Assembly: GCA_035695045.1 (NCBI GenBank)
Contig: DASSEX010000042.1
Span: forward strand, 1-12,627
Origin: DASSKP01 sp035695045
GTDB lineage: Bacteria > Actinomycetota > Actinomycetes > JAFAQI01
Direction of reading: 5' to 3'
Length of the DNA: 12,627 nucleotides
Below, piece by piece: positions 6,506 through 12,627 of the stretch (the first letter of the stretch is position 1; each line of letters opens with the position of its first letter). Both the position numbers and the translations under genes were made by a program. Below the pieces are notes generated by a model. That model saw only the letters and a list, made by a program, of their open reading frames with translations, was not told the origin of the DNA and did no database searches.

Positions 6506-7537
6506 TCAGTACTGCTCGGTCTCGGCGAAGCCGGCGTCGCCACCGTCGTCGAAGCCATCGTCGCCGTAGCTGCCGATGACCGTGGACGGGTCGAACCCGG
6601 GCGGGCTGTCCTTGAGCGCAAGACCCATGGAGTGCAGCTTGCCCTTGACCTCGTCGATGGACTTCGCGCCGAAGTTGCGGATGTCCATGAGGTCCGCCTC
6701 GGACCGCGAGACGAGCTCGCCGACCGAGTGGATGCCCTCGCGCTTGAGGCAGTTGTAGGAGCGGACGGTGAGGTCGAGCTCCTCGATCGGCAGCGCGAGA
6801 TCGGCCATGAGCTGCGCGTCGGTCGGAGACGGGCCGATCTCGATGCCCTCAGCACTCTCGTCGAGCTCGCGGGCGAGACCGAACAGCTCGACGAGCGTGT
6901 GGCCGGCGGAGGCGAGAGCAGTGCGCGGCGTCACCGAGGGCTTGGTCTCGACGTCGACGATGAGCCGGTCGAAGTCGGTGCGCTGCTCGACACGCGTCGC
7001 CTCGACCTTGTAGGTCACCTTGAGCACGGGCGAGTAGATGGAGTCGATCGGGATGACACCGATCGGCTGGCCGGGCTGCTTGTTCTGAACCGCGGAGACG
7101 TAGCCCCGGCCACGCTCGACGGTGAACTCGATCTCGAGCTTGCCCTTGCCGTTGAGCGTCGCGAGCCGAAGGTCCGGGTTGTGGATCTCGACGCCGGCCG
7201 GCGGCGCGATGTCGGCAGCGGTGACCTCACCGGGACCCTGCTTGCGCAGGTACATGACCACCGGCTCGTCGTGCTCACTGGAAACGACCAGGTTCTTGAT
7301 GTTGAGGATCAGGTCGGTGACGTCTTCCTTCACGCCCGCGACCGTCGAGAACTCGTGGAGAACGTCGGCGATCCGGATCGACGTCACGGACGCGCCCGGG
7401 ATGCTCGAGAGCAGCGTCCGGCGCAGCGAGTTGCCGAGGGTGTAGCCGAACCCCGGCTCGAGCGGCTCGATGACGAACCGCGAGCGAGTGTCGCTGATCG
7501 GCTCTTCGGCGAGTGTGGGCCTCTGTGCGATGAGCAA
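6506..7537 (-). CDS. rpoA: DNA-directed RNA polymerase subunit alpha
   Basis: Alpha dimerises to start RNA polymerase assembly, and its C-terminal domain contacts DNA and activators. The protein has 343 residues. The N-terminal domain contains RSRFVIEPLEPGFGYTLGNS (18-37) and LRRTLLSSIPG, the dimer/assembly region. KLEIEFTVERGRGYVSA is at 133-149. The C-terminal domain (about 252-310) contains LTVRSYNCLKREGIHSVGEL and DIRNFGAKSIDEVKGKL. An acidic tail ends in AETEQY. The start is TTG at 7535-7537, chosen because it gives the actinobacterial opening MLIAQRPTL and because AGGAAGG stands 7 nt before it. It lies 63 nt after rpsD, in the usual alpha-operon order. Confidence 0.97.
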   Translation of the reverse strand: MLIAQRPTLAEEPISDTRSRFVIEPLEPGFGYTLGNSLRRTLLSSIPGASVTSIRIADVLHEFSTVAGVKEDVTDLILNIKNLVVSSEHDEPVVMYLRKQGPGEVTAADIAPPAGVEIHNPDLRLATLNGKGKLEIEFTVERGRGYVSAVQNKQPGQPIGVIPIDSIYSPVLKVTYKVEATRVEQRTDFDRLIVDVETKPSVTPRTALASAGHTLVELFGLARELDESAEGIEIGPSPTDAQLMADLALPIEELDLTVRSYNCLKREGIHSVGELVSRSEADLMDIRNFGAKSIDEVKGKLHSMGLALKDSPPGFDPSTVIGSYGDDGFDDGGDAGFAETEQY

Positions 7538-7556
7538 GGTGTTGCCTTCCTGTCGT

Positions 7557-7580
7557 GAGCCGACCGCTATATGACGGCTC
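7557..7580 (-). other. Hairpin in the rpsD-rpoA gap
   Basis: GAGCCG (7557-7562) and CGGCTC (7575-7580) are perfect 6-bp arms around a 12-nt AT-richer loop. It lies in the 63-nt gap just before the ribosome site of rpoA. It could set the rpoA level relative to the ribosomal genes or mark an RNA-processing site; no function is shown by the sequence. Confidence 0.35.
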
Positions 7581-7600
7581 GCTAGGTGTTGCGGTGGTGC

Positions 7601-8227
7601 TTACTTGCTGTAGAGCTCGACGATCAGCTGCTCCTGGACAGGAGTGTCGATCACCTGGCGGGCCGGCATGGAGTGCACGAGGATGCGCATGCGGTTCGAG
7701 ATGACCTCGATCCACGCCGGGACCGGACGGCTGCCGGCCTCGGCGCGGGCGATGACGAACGGCGTCATCTCCACGCTCGACGGACGCACCTCGATGATGT
7801 CGTTCTCGCTGACGAGGAACGACGGGATGTCGACCTTCTGGCCGTTGACCAGGAAGTGGCCGTGCTTGACCAGCTGGCGCGCCATGTCGCGGCTGTGCGC
7901 GAAGCCCGCGCGGTAGACGACGTTGTCGAGACGCCGCTCGAGCAGCTGGAGAAGGTTCTCGCCGGTCTTGCCGGGACGCCGGTTGGCCTCTTCGTAGTAG
8001 CGGCGGAACTGCTTCTCGAGCACGCCGTAGATGCGGGCGCACTTCTGCTTCTCCCGCTTCTGCAGGAGGTACTCGCTGTCCTTCGTGCGGCCACGACCGT
8101 GCTCACCCGGCGGGTAGGGACGGATCTCGATCGGGCACTTCGGGGACTCGCACTTGCTGCCCTTGAGGAACAGCTTCATCTTCTCGCGGCGGCAACGCTT
8201 GCAGTCCGCGCCGGTGTACCTAGCCAT
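7601..8227 (-). CDS. rpsD: 30S ribosomal protein S4 (zinc-binding form)
   Basis: S4 binds 16S rRNA early in small-subunit assembly and in some bacteria represses its own operon. The protein has 208 residues, start ATG at 8225-8227. The N-terminus MARYTGADCKRCRRE holds a zinc knuckle: Cys9, Cys12, Cys26, Cys31 (CX2C-X13-CX4C). RPYPPGEHGRGRTKDSEYLL follows, then the S4 RNA-binding fold at about 95-160 (LERRLDNVVYRAGFAHSRDM, VKHGHFLVNGQKVDIPS). Some actinobacteria carry a cysteine-free S4; this is the cysteine-containing type. The gap to rpsK is 4 nt and the ribosome site lies at the rpsK stop, so translation is probably coupled. Confidence 0.97.
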   Translation of the reverse strand: MARYTGADCKRCRREKMKLFLKGSKCESPKCPIEIRPYPPGEHGRGRTKDSEYLLQKREKQKCARIYGVLEKQFRRYYEEANRRPGKTGENLLQLLERRLDNVVYRAGFAHSRDMARQLVKHGHFLVNGQKVDIPSFLVSENDIIEVRPSSVEMTPFVIARAEAGSRPVPAWIEVISNRMRILVHSMPARQVIDTPVQEQLIVELYSK

Positions 8228-8231
8228 TACC

Positions 8232-8636
8232 TCAAACCCTCCGCCGCTTCGGTGGGCGGCAGCCGTTGTGCGGAACTGGTGTCACGTCCTGGATGGTGCC
8301 GACCTCGAGGCCGACAGCCTGCAGGCTCCGGATGGCGGTCTCCCGGCCGGAGCCGGGACCCTTCACGAACACGTCGACCTTGCGCATGCCGTGCTCCTGC
8401 GCCCGCCGGGCGGCGGCCTCGGCCGCCATCTGCGCGGCGAACGGCGTCGACTTGCGGGAGCCCTTGAAGCCCACCTGGCCGGCGCTCGCCCAGGAGATCA
8501 CGTTGCCCAACGGGTCGGTGATCGAGACGATCGTGTTGTTGAACGTGCTCTTGATGTGGGCGTGCCCGTGAGCGACGTTCTTCTTCTCCTTGCGGCGCAC
8601 CTTCTTCGCGGCCGTCTTCTTCGCTGCGCCAGGCAT
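8232..8636 (-). CDS. rpsK: 30S ribosomal protein S11
   Basis: S11 sits on the platform of the small subunit beside the mRNA exit. The protein has 134 residues. A Lys/Ala-rich N-terminus (MPGAAKKTAAKKVRRKEKK) is followed by HGHAHIKSTFNNTIVSITD, the family block GQVGFKGSRKSTPFAAQ, VKGPGSGRETAIRSL and the C-terminal VPHNGCRPPKRRRV. The ATG (8634-8636) overlaps the rpsM stop by one base (TAATG), a sign of translational coupling. A purine-rich GGGAAG within the rpsM end serves as ribosome site. Confidence 0.97.
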   Translation of the reverse strand: MPGAAKKTAAKKVRRKEKKNVAHGHAHIKSTFNNTIVSITDPLGNVISWASAGQVGFKGSRKSTPFAAQMAAEAAARRAQEHGMRKVDVFVKGPGSGRETAIRSLQAVGLEVGTIQDVTPVPHNGCRPPKRRRV

Positions 8637-9016
8637 TACTTCTTCCCTGCCTTCTTCTTGCCGGCCACGGTCTTGCGCGGGCCCTTGCGGGTGCGGGCGT
8701 TGGTGTGGGTGCGCTGACCGCGGACCGGCAGGCCGCGGCGGTGCCGGATGCCCTGGTAGGACCCGATCTCGATCTTGCGCCGGATGTCGCTCTGCACCTC
8801 GCGTCGCAGGTCACCTTCGACGCGGTAGGTCGCCTCGATCCAGTCACGCAGACGGACCAGGTCGTCGTCCGTGAGGTCACGGACCCGGACGTCGGGGCTC
8901 ACTCCGGTCTGGAGGAGCGTCTCCCTGGCCCGGCTGCGGCCGATGCCAAAGATGTAGGTAAGGGCGACTTCCAGCCGCTTCTCTCGCGGCAGGTCGACGC
9001 CGACAAGGCGTGCCAT
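8636..9016 (-). CDS. rpsM: 30S ribosomal protein S13
   Basis: S13 is in the head of the small subunit and contacts the large subunit and P-site tRNA. The protein has 126 residues. It opens MARLVGVDLPREKRLEVALT, then YIFGIGRSRARETLL and the conserved GSYQGIRHRRGLPVRGQRTH with a Lys-rich tail KTVAGKKKAGKK. ATG is at 9014-9016, with AAGGAG about 10 nt upstream. Unlike the tight downstream joints, a 156-nt gap with a GC hairpin separates it from rpmJ. Confidence 0.97.
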   Translation of the reverse strand: MARLVGVDLPREKRLEVALTYIFGIGRSRARETLLQTGVSPDVRVRDLTDDDLVRLRDWIEATYRVEGDLRREVQSDIRRKIEIGSYQGIRHRRGLPVRGQRTHTNARTRKGPRKTVAGKKKAGKK

Positions 9017-9082
9017 AGGGCTCGTGCTCCTTCACTCGACGGAGGTCGTCCGCGTCACCGTCCCGATGAGCCCTTCACCGGG

Positions 9083-9102
9083 CCCCGGCCTCCGCGCCGG
9101 GG
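9083..9102 (-). other. GC hairpin in the 156-nt rpmJ-rpsM gap
   Basis: CCCCGGC (9083-9089) and GCCGGGG (9096-9102) form a perfect 7-bp stem with a 6-nt loop. It lies about 67 nt upstream of rpsM with no U-run after it. The gap holds no gene and I see no convincing promoter in it. In E. coli the equivalent place before rpsM carries the S4-binding repressor site. The position is similar, but the fold shown here is only a simple stem. Confidence 0.4.
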
Positions 9103-9172
9103 GTGTGGCATCCGTCCGCTGCGTTCCCGCGTCGTACGGCGCCAGTGGTGCGCGCTGTGTTGCGGTGAGCTG

Positions 9173-9286
9173 CTAGCCCTGGCGCTGCTTGTGGCGCAGG
9201 TTCTCGCAGATCACCATGACCCGCCCGTGTCGACGGATCACCTTGCACTTGTCGCAGATCTTCTTGACGCTCGGCTTGACCTTCAC
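9173..9286 (-). CDS. rpmJ: 50S ribosomal protein L36 (zinc-binding form)
   Basis: L36 is the smallest large-subunit protein. The product has 37 residues, the family length, opening (V/M)KVKPSVKKICDKCK and ending ENLRHKQRQG. Its zinc site is Cys11, Cys14, Cys27, His32. The start is GTG at 9284-9286. GGAG (9297-9300) lies 10 nt before it and overlaps the infA stop codon, so the gene is only 13 nt from infA and probably coupled to it. The stop TAG is at 9173-9175. Confidence 0.95.
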   Translation of the reverse strand: MKVKPSVKKICDKCKVIRRHGRVMVICENLRHKQRQG

Positions 9287-9299
9287 GGCCTTCGTTCTC

Positions 9300-9521
9300 C
9301 TACTTGTACCGGTAGACGATCCGACCGCGGGACAGGTCGTAGGGGGAGAGCTCGACGACCACTCGGTCCTCCGGGAGGATGCGGATGTAGTGCTGCCGCA
9401 TCTTGCCGCTGATGTGCGCCAGAACGCGGTGCCCGTTGGCGAGCTCGACGCGGAACATGGCGTTCGGCAACGGCTCGACGACGCGCCCCTCGATCTCGAT
9501 GGCGCCTTCCTTCTTCGGCAT
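9300..9521 (-). CDS. infA: Translation initiation factor IF-1
   Basis: IF-1 binds the ribosomal A site during initiation and helps IF-2 and IF-3. The protein has 73 residues and is an S1-like OB fold throughout: EGRVVEPLPNAMFRVELANG, RVLAHISGKMRQHYIRILPE, DRVVVELSPYDLSRGRIVYR. The length and sequence are almost those of other actinobacterial IF-1 proteins. ATG is at 9519-9521, with GGAGG only 2 nt before it, a short spacing. It is the first gene after the promoter at 9581-9609. Confidence 0.97.
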   Translation of the reverse strand: MPKKEGAIEIEGRVVEPLPNAMFRVELANGHRVLAHISGKMRQHYIRILPEDRVVVELSPYDLSRGRIVYRYK

Positions 9522-9556
9522 ATCCTCCGGATTTCCGTGTGCAGGCGTGCAGGCTC

Positions 9557-9573
9557 CTGGCTCGGATGAGCCA
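9557..9573 (-). other. Hairpin in the infA 5' leader
   Basis: TGGCTC-ATCC-GAGCCA (minus strand, 9558-9573) is a perfect 6-bp stem with a 4-nt loop. It lies directly after the predicted start point of the infA promoter, so the mRNA would begin with a 5' hairpin, which may stabilise it against decay. Confidence 0.4.
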
Positions 9574-9580
9574 ACAGAAG

Positions 9581-9609
9581 AGTCTACGCCAGGCGTGGCC
9601 CACGCTCAA
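9581..9609 (-). promoter_or_regulatory. Housekeeping-type promoter of the infA-rpmJ-rpsM... unit
   Basis: On the minus strand TTGAGC (9604-9609) and TAGACT (9581-9586) are separated by exactly 17 nt. They match TTGACA and TATAAT at four positions each, including the key TTGA and TAnnnT bases. The predicted start lies near 9574, about 50 nt before the infA ATG. It follows a GC hairpin (9626-9642), so transcription can restart here after map. Confidence 0.65.
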
Positions 9610-9625
9610 AATGATCTTGGCCGTG

Positions 9626-9642
9626 GCGCTCCCGGGGAGCGC
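9626..9642 (-). terminator. GC hairpin after map, possible terminator
   Basis: GCGCTCC (9626-9632) and GGAGCGC (9636-9642) pair perfectly (7 bp) around 3 nt. It lies about 80 nt after the map stop, past the 24-bp repeats and just before the infA promoter. The sequence downstream contains ATTTTG but no true U-run, so this may be only a partial terminator. Confidence 0.4.
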
Positions 9643-9650
9643 ACGCGCCA

Positions 9651-9722
9651 CGCGTCCTGCGGAGCAGGCGGTCACGCGTCGTGCGGAGCAGGCGGTCGCG
9701 CGTCGTGCGGAGCACGCAGTCA
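9651..9722. repeat. Three tandem 24-bp repeats at the 3' end of map
   Basis: The units are 9651-9674, 9675-9698 and 9699-9722, with no spacer. Units 2 and 1 differ at two positions, units 2 and 3 at three. The array begins exactly at the map stop codon (9720-9722). Each unit has a small dyad around GGA: CCTGC/GCAGG in unit 1, CGTGC/GCACG in unit 3, and a mismatched mix (CGTGC/GCAGG) in unit 2. No copy was seen elsewhere in the window. Confidence 0.85.
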
Positions 9723-10544
9723 GGCAGACGGCTTGAGCGCCCCGAGCTCGGCGAGCCGCGCCTGACCGCCGTCGATCGCCGTGAGTACCCACGGTCCCGC
9801 TTCGGTCAGCGTGAACGTGTGCTCGAAATGCGCGCTCGCGGCGCCGTCCGCGGTCACGACCGTCCAGCCGTCGTCGAGCACACGGGTCTCCCGCGTCCCG
9901 AGGTTGACCATCGGCTCCACGGCCAGCGCGAGCCCCTTGATGAGCTCGGGGCCGCGCGGCATCCGCCGTCCGACGTAGTTGTAGACCTGCGGGTCCTGGT
10001 GCATCTCGGTGCCGATGCCGTGGCCGACGTACTCCTCGACGATCCCCCACTGCCCGCCGGTCGGGTGGGGGGTCGAGCGGATGGTCGCCTCGACCGCCCG
10101 GGAGATGTCGATCAGCCGGCCGCCGAGGCGAGCCGCCGCCATGCCGCGCCACAGCGACTCCTCGGTGACCCGCAGCAGCTCGAGGAGCTCCGGCGCCACC
10201 TCGCCGACGGGGACGGTGACGGCTGCGTCGCCGTGGTAGCCCTCGACGATGGCGCCGCAGTCGATGGAGACGATGTCGCCCTCGCGGATGACGGCCTTCT
10301 TCGACGGGATGCCGTGCACGATCTCGGAGTTGATGGACGTGCAGATGCAGGCGGGGAACCCGCGATAACCCTTGAACGACGGGATGGCGCCTTCACCGCG
10401 GATGGCATCCTCCGCGATGGCGTCGAGGTCGGCCGTCGACATGCCGGGCGTCACGGCGGCCTTGAGCTTCTCGAGCGTGCGGCCGACAACGAGACCCGCC
10501 TCGCGCATTAGGGCGATCTCGTCCTGCGTCTTGATCTGGATCAT
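9720..10544 (-). CDS. map: Type I methionine aminopeptidase
   Basis: The enzyme removes the N-terminal methionine from new proteins as they leave the ribosome. The protein has 274 residues. The five metal ligands of the pita-bread fold are present: Asp95 (SIDCGA), Asp106 (HGDAAVTVP), His175 (YVGHGIG), Glu210 (LAVEPM) and Glu241 (HFEHTFTLT). The active-site His77 is in SEIVHGIP. There is no N-terminal extension with SH3-binding or zinc motifs, so it is the short type I form. ATG is at 10542-10544, with GAGAGG just upstream, 30 nt after adk. In actinobacteria map commonly follows secY-adk, linking export, nucleotide supply and protein maturation. The stop codon lies inside the first of the 24-bp repeats. 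Confidence 0.96.
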   Translation of the reverse strand: MIQIKTQDEIALMREAGLVVGRTLEKLKAAVTPGMSTADLDAIAEDAIRGEGAIPSFKGYRGFPACICTSINSEIVHGIPSKKAVIREGDIVSIDCGAIVEGYHGDAAVTVPVGEVAPELLELLRVTEESLWRGMAAARLGGRLIDISRAVEATIRSTPHPTGGQWGIVEEYVGHGIGTEMHQDPQVYNYVGRRMPRGPELIKGLALAVEPMVNLGTRETRVLDDGWTVVTADGAASAHFEHTFTLTEAGPWVLTAIDGGQARLAELGALKPSA

Positions 10545-10574
10545 CGGCCTCTCACTGTATGTCCGTCGCCGGGC

Positions 10575-11228
10575 TCAGCGTCCATAAGGACGCAGGGCCG
10601 CCAGCGCACGCTCGGTCACGTCGTCGACCGGCCCCATCGCGTCGATGCCGACGAGAATGCCGGCCTCGGCGTAGTAGCCCACCAGGGGTGCCGTCTGCTC
10701 GTAGTAGACCTCGAGCCGGTGGCGGATCGTCTCCGGCTTGTCGTCATCTCGCTGGAACAGCTCGCCGCCGCAGATGTCGCACACGCCTTCCGCCGACGGC
10801 GGGTCGAAGTCGAGATGCCAGATGTGTCCGCAGTTGCGACAGGTACGACGTCCGGACAGCCGCCGTACGACCTCGTCGTCGTCGACCACGAGCTCGAGGA
10901 CGACGTCGAGCGGCGTGCTCGACGCGAGCAGCAGGTCGTTGAACGTCTTCGCCTGCGGCACGTTGCGCGGGAAGCCGTCGAGCAGGAAGCCCTTGCGGGC
11001 GTCGTCCTCCTCGAGCCGCGCCACGACCATGCCGATCGTGATCTCGTCGGGCACCAGGTCGCCGGCGTCCATGAACTTCTTTGCCTCTTGACCGAGTTCG
11101 GTGCCCTGGCTCACGTTGGCGCGGAAGATGTCGCCCGTCGAGATCTTGGGGATCCCCAGGTGTGCCGAGATGAACTGGGCCTGCGTCCCCTTACCCGCAC
11201 CGGGGGGCCCGACGAGGACCAGACGCAT
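10575..11228 (-). CDS. adk: Adenylate kinase (long, zinc-LID form)
   Basis: Adenylate kinase interconverts ATP + AMP and 2 ADP in the cytosol. The protein has 217 residues from ATG at 11226-11228. The opening is MRLVLVGPPGAGKGTQAQF, with the P-loop at 7-15. Other landmarks are ISTGDIFRAN (AMP site) and GFLLDGFPRN at 80-89. The LID domain has GRRTCRNCGHIWH and GVCDICGGE, four cysteines (130, 133, 150, 153) that would hold zinc, followed by RDDDKPETIRHRL. Mycobacterial adenylate kinases are shorter and lack this LID. A GTG directly before the ATG could add one residue. The gap from secY is 13 nt with only a weak ribosome site, so coupling to secY is likely. Confidence 0.96.
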   Translation of the reverse strand: MRLVLVGPPGAGKGTQAQFISAHLGIPKISTGDIFRANVSQGTELGQEAKKFMDAGDLVPDEITIGMVVARLEEDDARKGFLLDGFPRNVPQAKTFNDLLLASSTPLDVVLELVVDDDEVVRRLSGRRTCRNCGHIWHLDFDPPSAEGVCDICGGELFQRDDDKPETIRHRLEVYYEQTAPLVGYYAEAGILVGIDAMGPVDDVTERALAALRPYGR

Positions 11229-11241
11229 CACTGCGCCGCCA

Positions 11242-12555
11242 CTAGCGGAGGAAGCCCTCGTAGTTGCGCAGCATCAGCTGGCTCTCGATCTGCTTCGAGG
11301 TGTCGAGGCCCACACCGACGAGGATGAGCACGGACGTGCCGCCGAACGGGAAGGTCTGGCCCGCCCCGGCGCTGCCGCCGGGCAGGAAAGCCAGAGCGAT
11401 GATCGGCAGGACGGCGATCGCGGTCAGGTAGAGCGACCCGGGCAGTGTGATCCGCGACAGGACGTACTCGAGGTACTCCGCCGTGGGGCGGCCGGGCCGG
11501 ATGCCCGGGATGAACCCGCCGTACTTGCGCATGTTGTCGCTGACCTCGACGGGGTTGAACGTGATGGCGACGTAGAAGTAGGTGAAGAAGATGGTGAGCA
11601 GCGCGTAGGTGAGGATGTAGGGCCACTCGGTGCCGCGGGTGAAGTACGTCGCCACGAAGTTGCTCAGCGCCTTGTTGCCGCTCCAGATCTGCGCGAGCAG
11701 CTGCGGCAGATAGAGCAGCGACGAGGAGAAGATGACCGGGATGACACCGGCCTGGTTGACCTTGAGCGGGATGTAGGTCGAGGTGCCGCCGTACATCCGG
11801 CGGCCGATCATGCGCTTCGCGTACTGGACGGGAATGCGTCGCTGACCCTGCTCCATGAACACGATGGTCGTGATGATCACGAGACCCAGCAGCAGCACGA
11901 TGATGAAGGTCGTGACGCCCTTGGTCTGGAGGATCTGACCGCCCTGGCTCGGGAAGCGCGAGGCGATCGAGGTGAAGATCAGCAGCGACATGCCGTTGCC
12001 GATGCCGCGGTCGGTGATCAGCTCGCCCAGCCACATGATGATCGCCGTGCCGGCGGTCATGACCGTGACGAGGACGAGGATCCGGTAGACCGACGTCGAG
12101 TAGAGGATCGACTGCTGGCAGTTCGGGAACAGCCGGCTCGGCACGCCGCGCGCCAGGGCGACGATGCCCGTCGACTGCAGGATGGCCAGCGCGATCGTGA
12201 GGTAGCGCGTGTACTGCGTGAGCTTCGCCTGGCCGGCCTGCCCCTGCTCCTTCAGCCGCTCGAGCCGAGGGATCACCACGATCAGCAGCTGGATGATGAT
12301 GCTGCTCGTGATGTACGGCATGATGCCGAGCGCGAACACGCTCAGCTGGAGCAGCGCGCCGCCGCTGAACAGGTTGACCAGGCCGTAGACGCTGGAGTTC
12401 TGGACCTGGGTCAGGCAGGTGTGGATGTTCTGGTAGTTGACCCCGGGCGCGGGCACGACCGAGCCGAGGCGGAACAGGCCCATGATCGCGAGCGTGAACA
12501 GGATCTTCTTCCGAAGATCAGGAGTGCGGAACGCCCTACCGAACGCGGTAAGCAC
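11242..12555 (-). CDS. secY: Protein translocase subunit SecY
   Basis: SecY is the membrane channel of the Sec export system, working with SecE, SecG, SecA and the ribosome. The protein has 437 residues with about ten membrane helices, at roughly 17-36, 72-96, 116-136, 158-177, 184-200, 215-235, 268-290, 312-335, 370-391 and 403-418. The plug region (VNLFSGGALLQLS, 60-72) and the signature MWLGELITDRGIGNGMSLLI (174-193) are present. So are KVNQAGVIPVIFSSS and the cytosolic C5 loop GGFIPGIRPGRPTAEYL, with the conserved Arg at 353. The C-terminus is QLMLRNYEGFLR. The start is GTG at 12553-12555, with AGGAGG 5 nt upstream, the strongest ribosome site in the cluster. It is first in the secY-adk-map unit. 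Confidence 0.97.
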   Translation of the reverse strand: MLTAFGRAFRTPDLRKKILFTLAIMGLFRLGSVVPAPGVNYQNIHTCLTQVQNSSVYGLVNLFSGGALLQLSVFALGIMPYITSSIIIQLLIVVIPRLERLKEQGQAGQAKLTQYTRYLTIALAILQSTGIVALARGVPSRLFPNCQQSILYSTSVYRILVLVTVMTAGTAIIMWLGELITDRGIGNGMSLLIFTSIASRFPSQGGQILQTKGVTTFIIVLLLGLVIITTIVFMEQGQRRIPVQYAKRMIGRRMYGGTSTYIPLKVNQAGVIPVIFSSSLLYLPQLLAQIWSGNKALSNFVATYFTRGTEWPYILTYALLTIFFTYFYVAITFNPVEVSDNMRKYGGFIPGIRPGRPTAEYLEYVLSRITLPGSLYLTAIAVLPIIALAFLPGGSAGAGQTFPFGGTSVLILVGVGLDTSKQIESQLMLRNYEGFLR

Positions 12556-12594
12556 TCGCTCCTCCTAGGCCTGAACGGGGGTACCTGACACTAA

Positions 12595-12619
12595 CAGCCG
12601 GGCGGCAGCCGTCCGGCTG
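12595..12619 (-). promoter_or_regulatory. Alternative stem-loops upstream of secY
   Basis: CAGCCG occurs twice (12595-12600 and 12606-12611), and the complementary CGGCTG once (12614-12619). In the transcript CAGCCG can therefore pair with either of two CGGCTG copies, giving two exclusive hairpins about 40-55 nt before the secY start. The nearer pair has only a 2-nt loop, so the longer alternative may be preferred. The window ends here and the end of the preceding gene cannot be placed. A role as attenuator or terminator is inference. Confidence 0.3.
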
Positions 12620-12627
12620 GGCGAAAC

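Noticed and set aside
6632..7558. 308-codon plus-strand open frame opposite rpoA
   Set aside because: Antisense shadow of a full-length RpoA with no recognisable motif.
7538..7600. Promoter in the rpsD-rpoA gap
   Set aside because: AT-rich bases are present, but no TANNNT with a usable -35 was found on the minus strand.
9651..9722. CRISPR-like array
   Set aside because: The units are directly adjacent with no spacers and there are only three; they are simple tandem repeats.
11101..12588. 495-codon plus-strand open frame opposite secY
   Set aside because: Antisense to a complete SecY; low-complexity Arg/Asp/Glu-rich product without domains.

Overview
The window is high-GC DNA, and its core gene order and protein sequences are clearly actinobacterial. 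Examples are the 73-residue IF1 reading MPKKEGAIEIEG, RpoA opening MLIAQRPTL, and frequent GTG/TTG starts. Genus cannot be assigned by eye. A DUF222/HNH gene and a small His/Gly-rich membrane protein are also typical of actinobacteria.

Right part (4823-12555, all minus strand, read right to left): secY, adk, map, infA, rpmJ, rpsM, rpsK, rpsD, rpoA, rplQ, truA. This is the end of the spc-type cluster joined to the alpha cluster. A 198-bp gap between map and infA holds three 24-bp tandem repeats, a GC hairpin and a well-formed housekeeping promoter (9581-9609). The cluster therefore probably works as two units: secY-adk-map (protein export, nucleotide balance, N-terminal Met removal) and infA-to-truA (initiation, ribosomal proteins, RNA polymerase alpha, tRNA pseudouridylation).

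Middle (4354-4822): a short minus-strand gene for an 80-residue single-pass membrane protein lies downstream of truA and converges on the HNH gene. A two-sided hairpin sits between the two stop codons.

Left part (1-4353): a plus-strand DUF222/HNH gene is split by a -1 shift placed exactly on the heptamer GGGAAAG. Divergent from it is a minus-strand ABC-F ATPase with an unusual start region. Last comes the 5' part of a secreted or surface protein (runs off the left edge) preceded by about 200 nt of strongly foldable leader.

Most of the window is ordinary core genome. The best leads are the frameshift heptamer, the structured leader of the surface protein, the overlapping mini-ORF at the ABC-F start, the 24-bp repeats with a compensatory arm change, and the 124-residue all-acidic tail of L17. 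No tRNA, rRNA, CRISPR array, insertion sequence or origin was seen.
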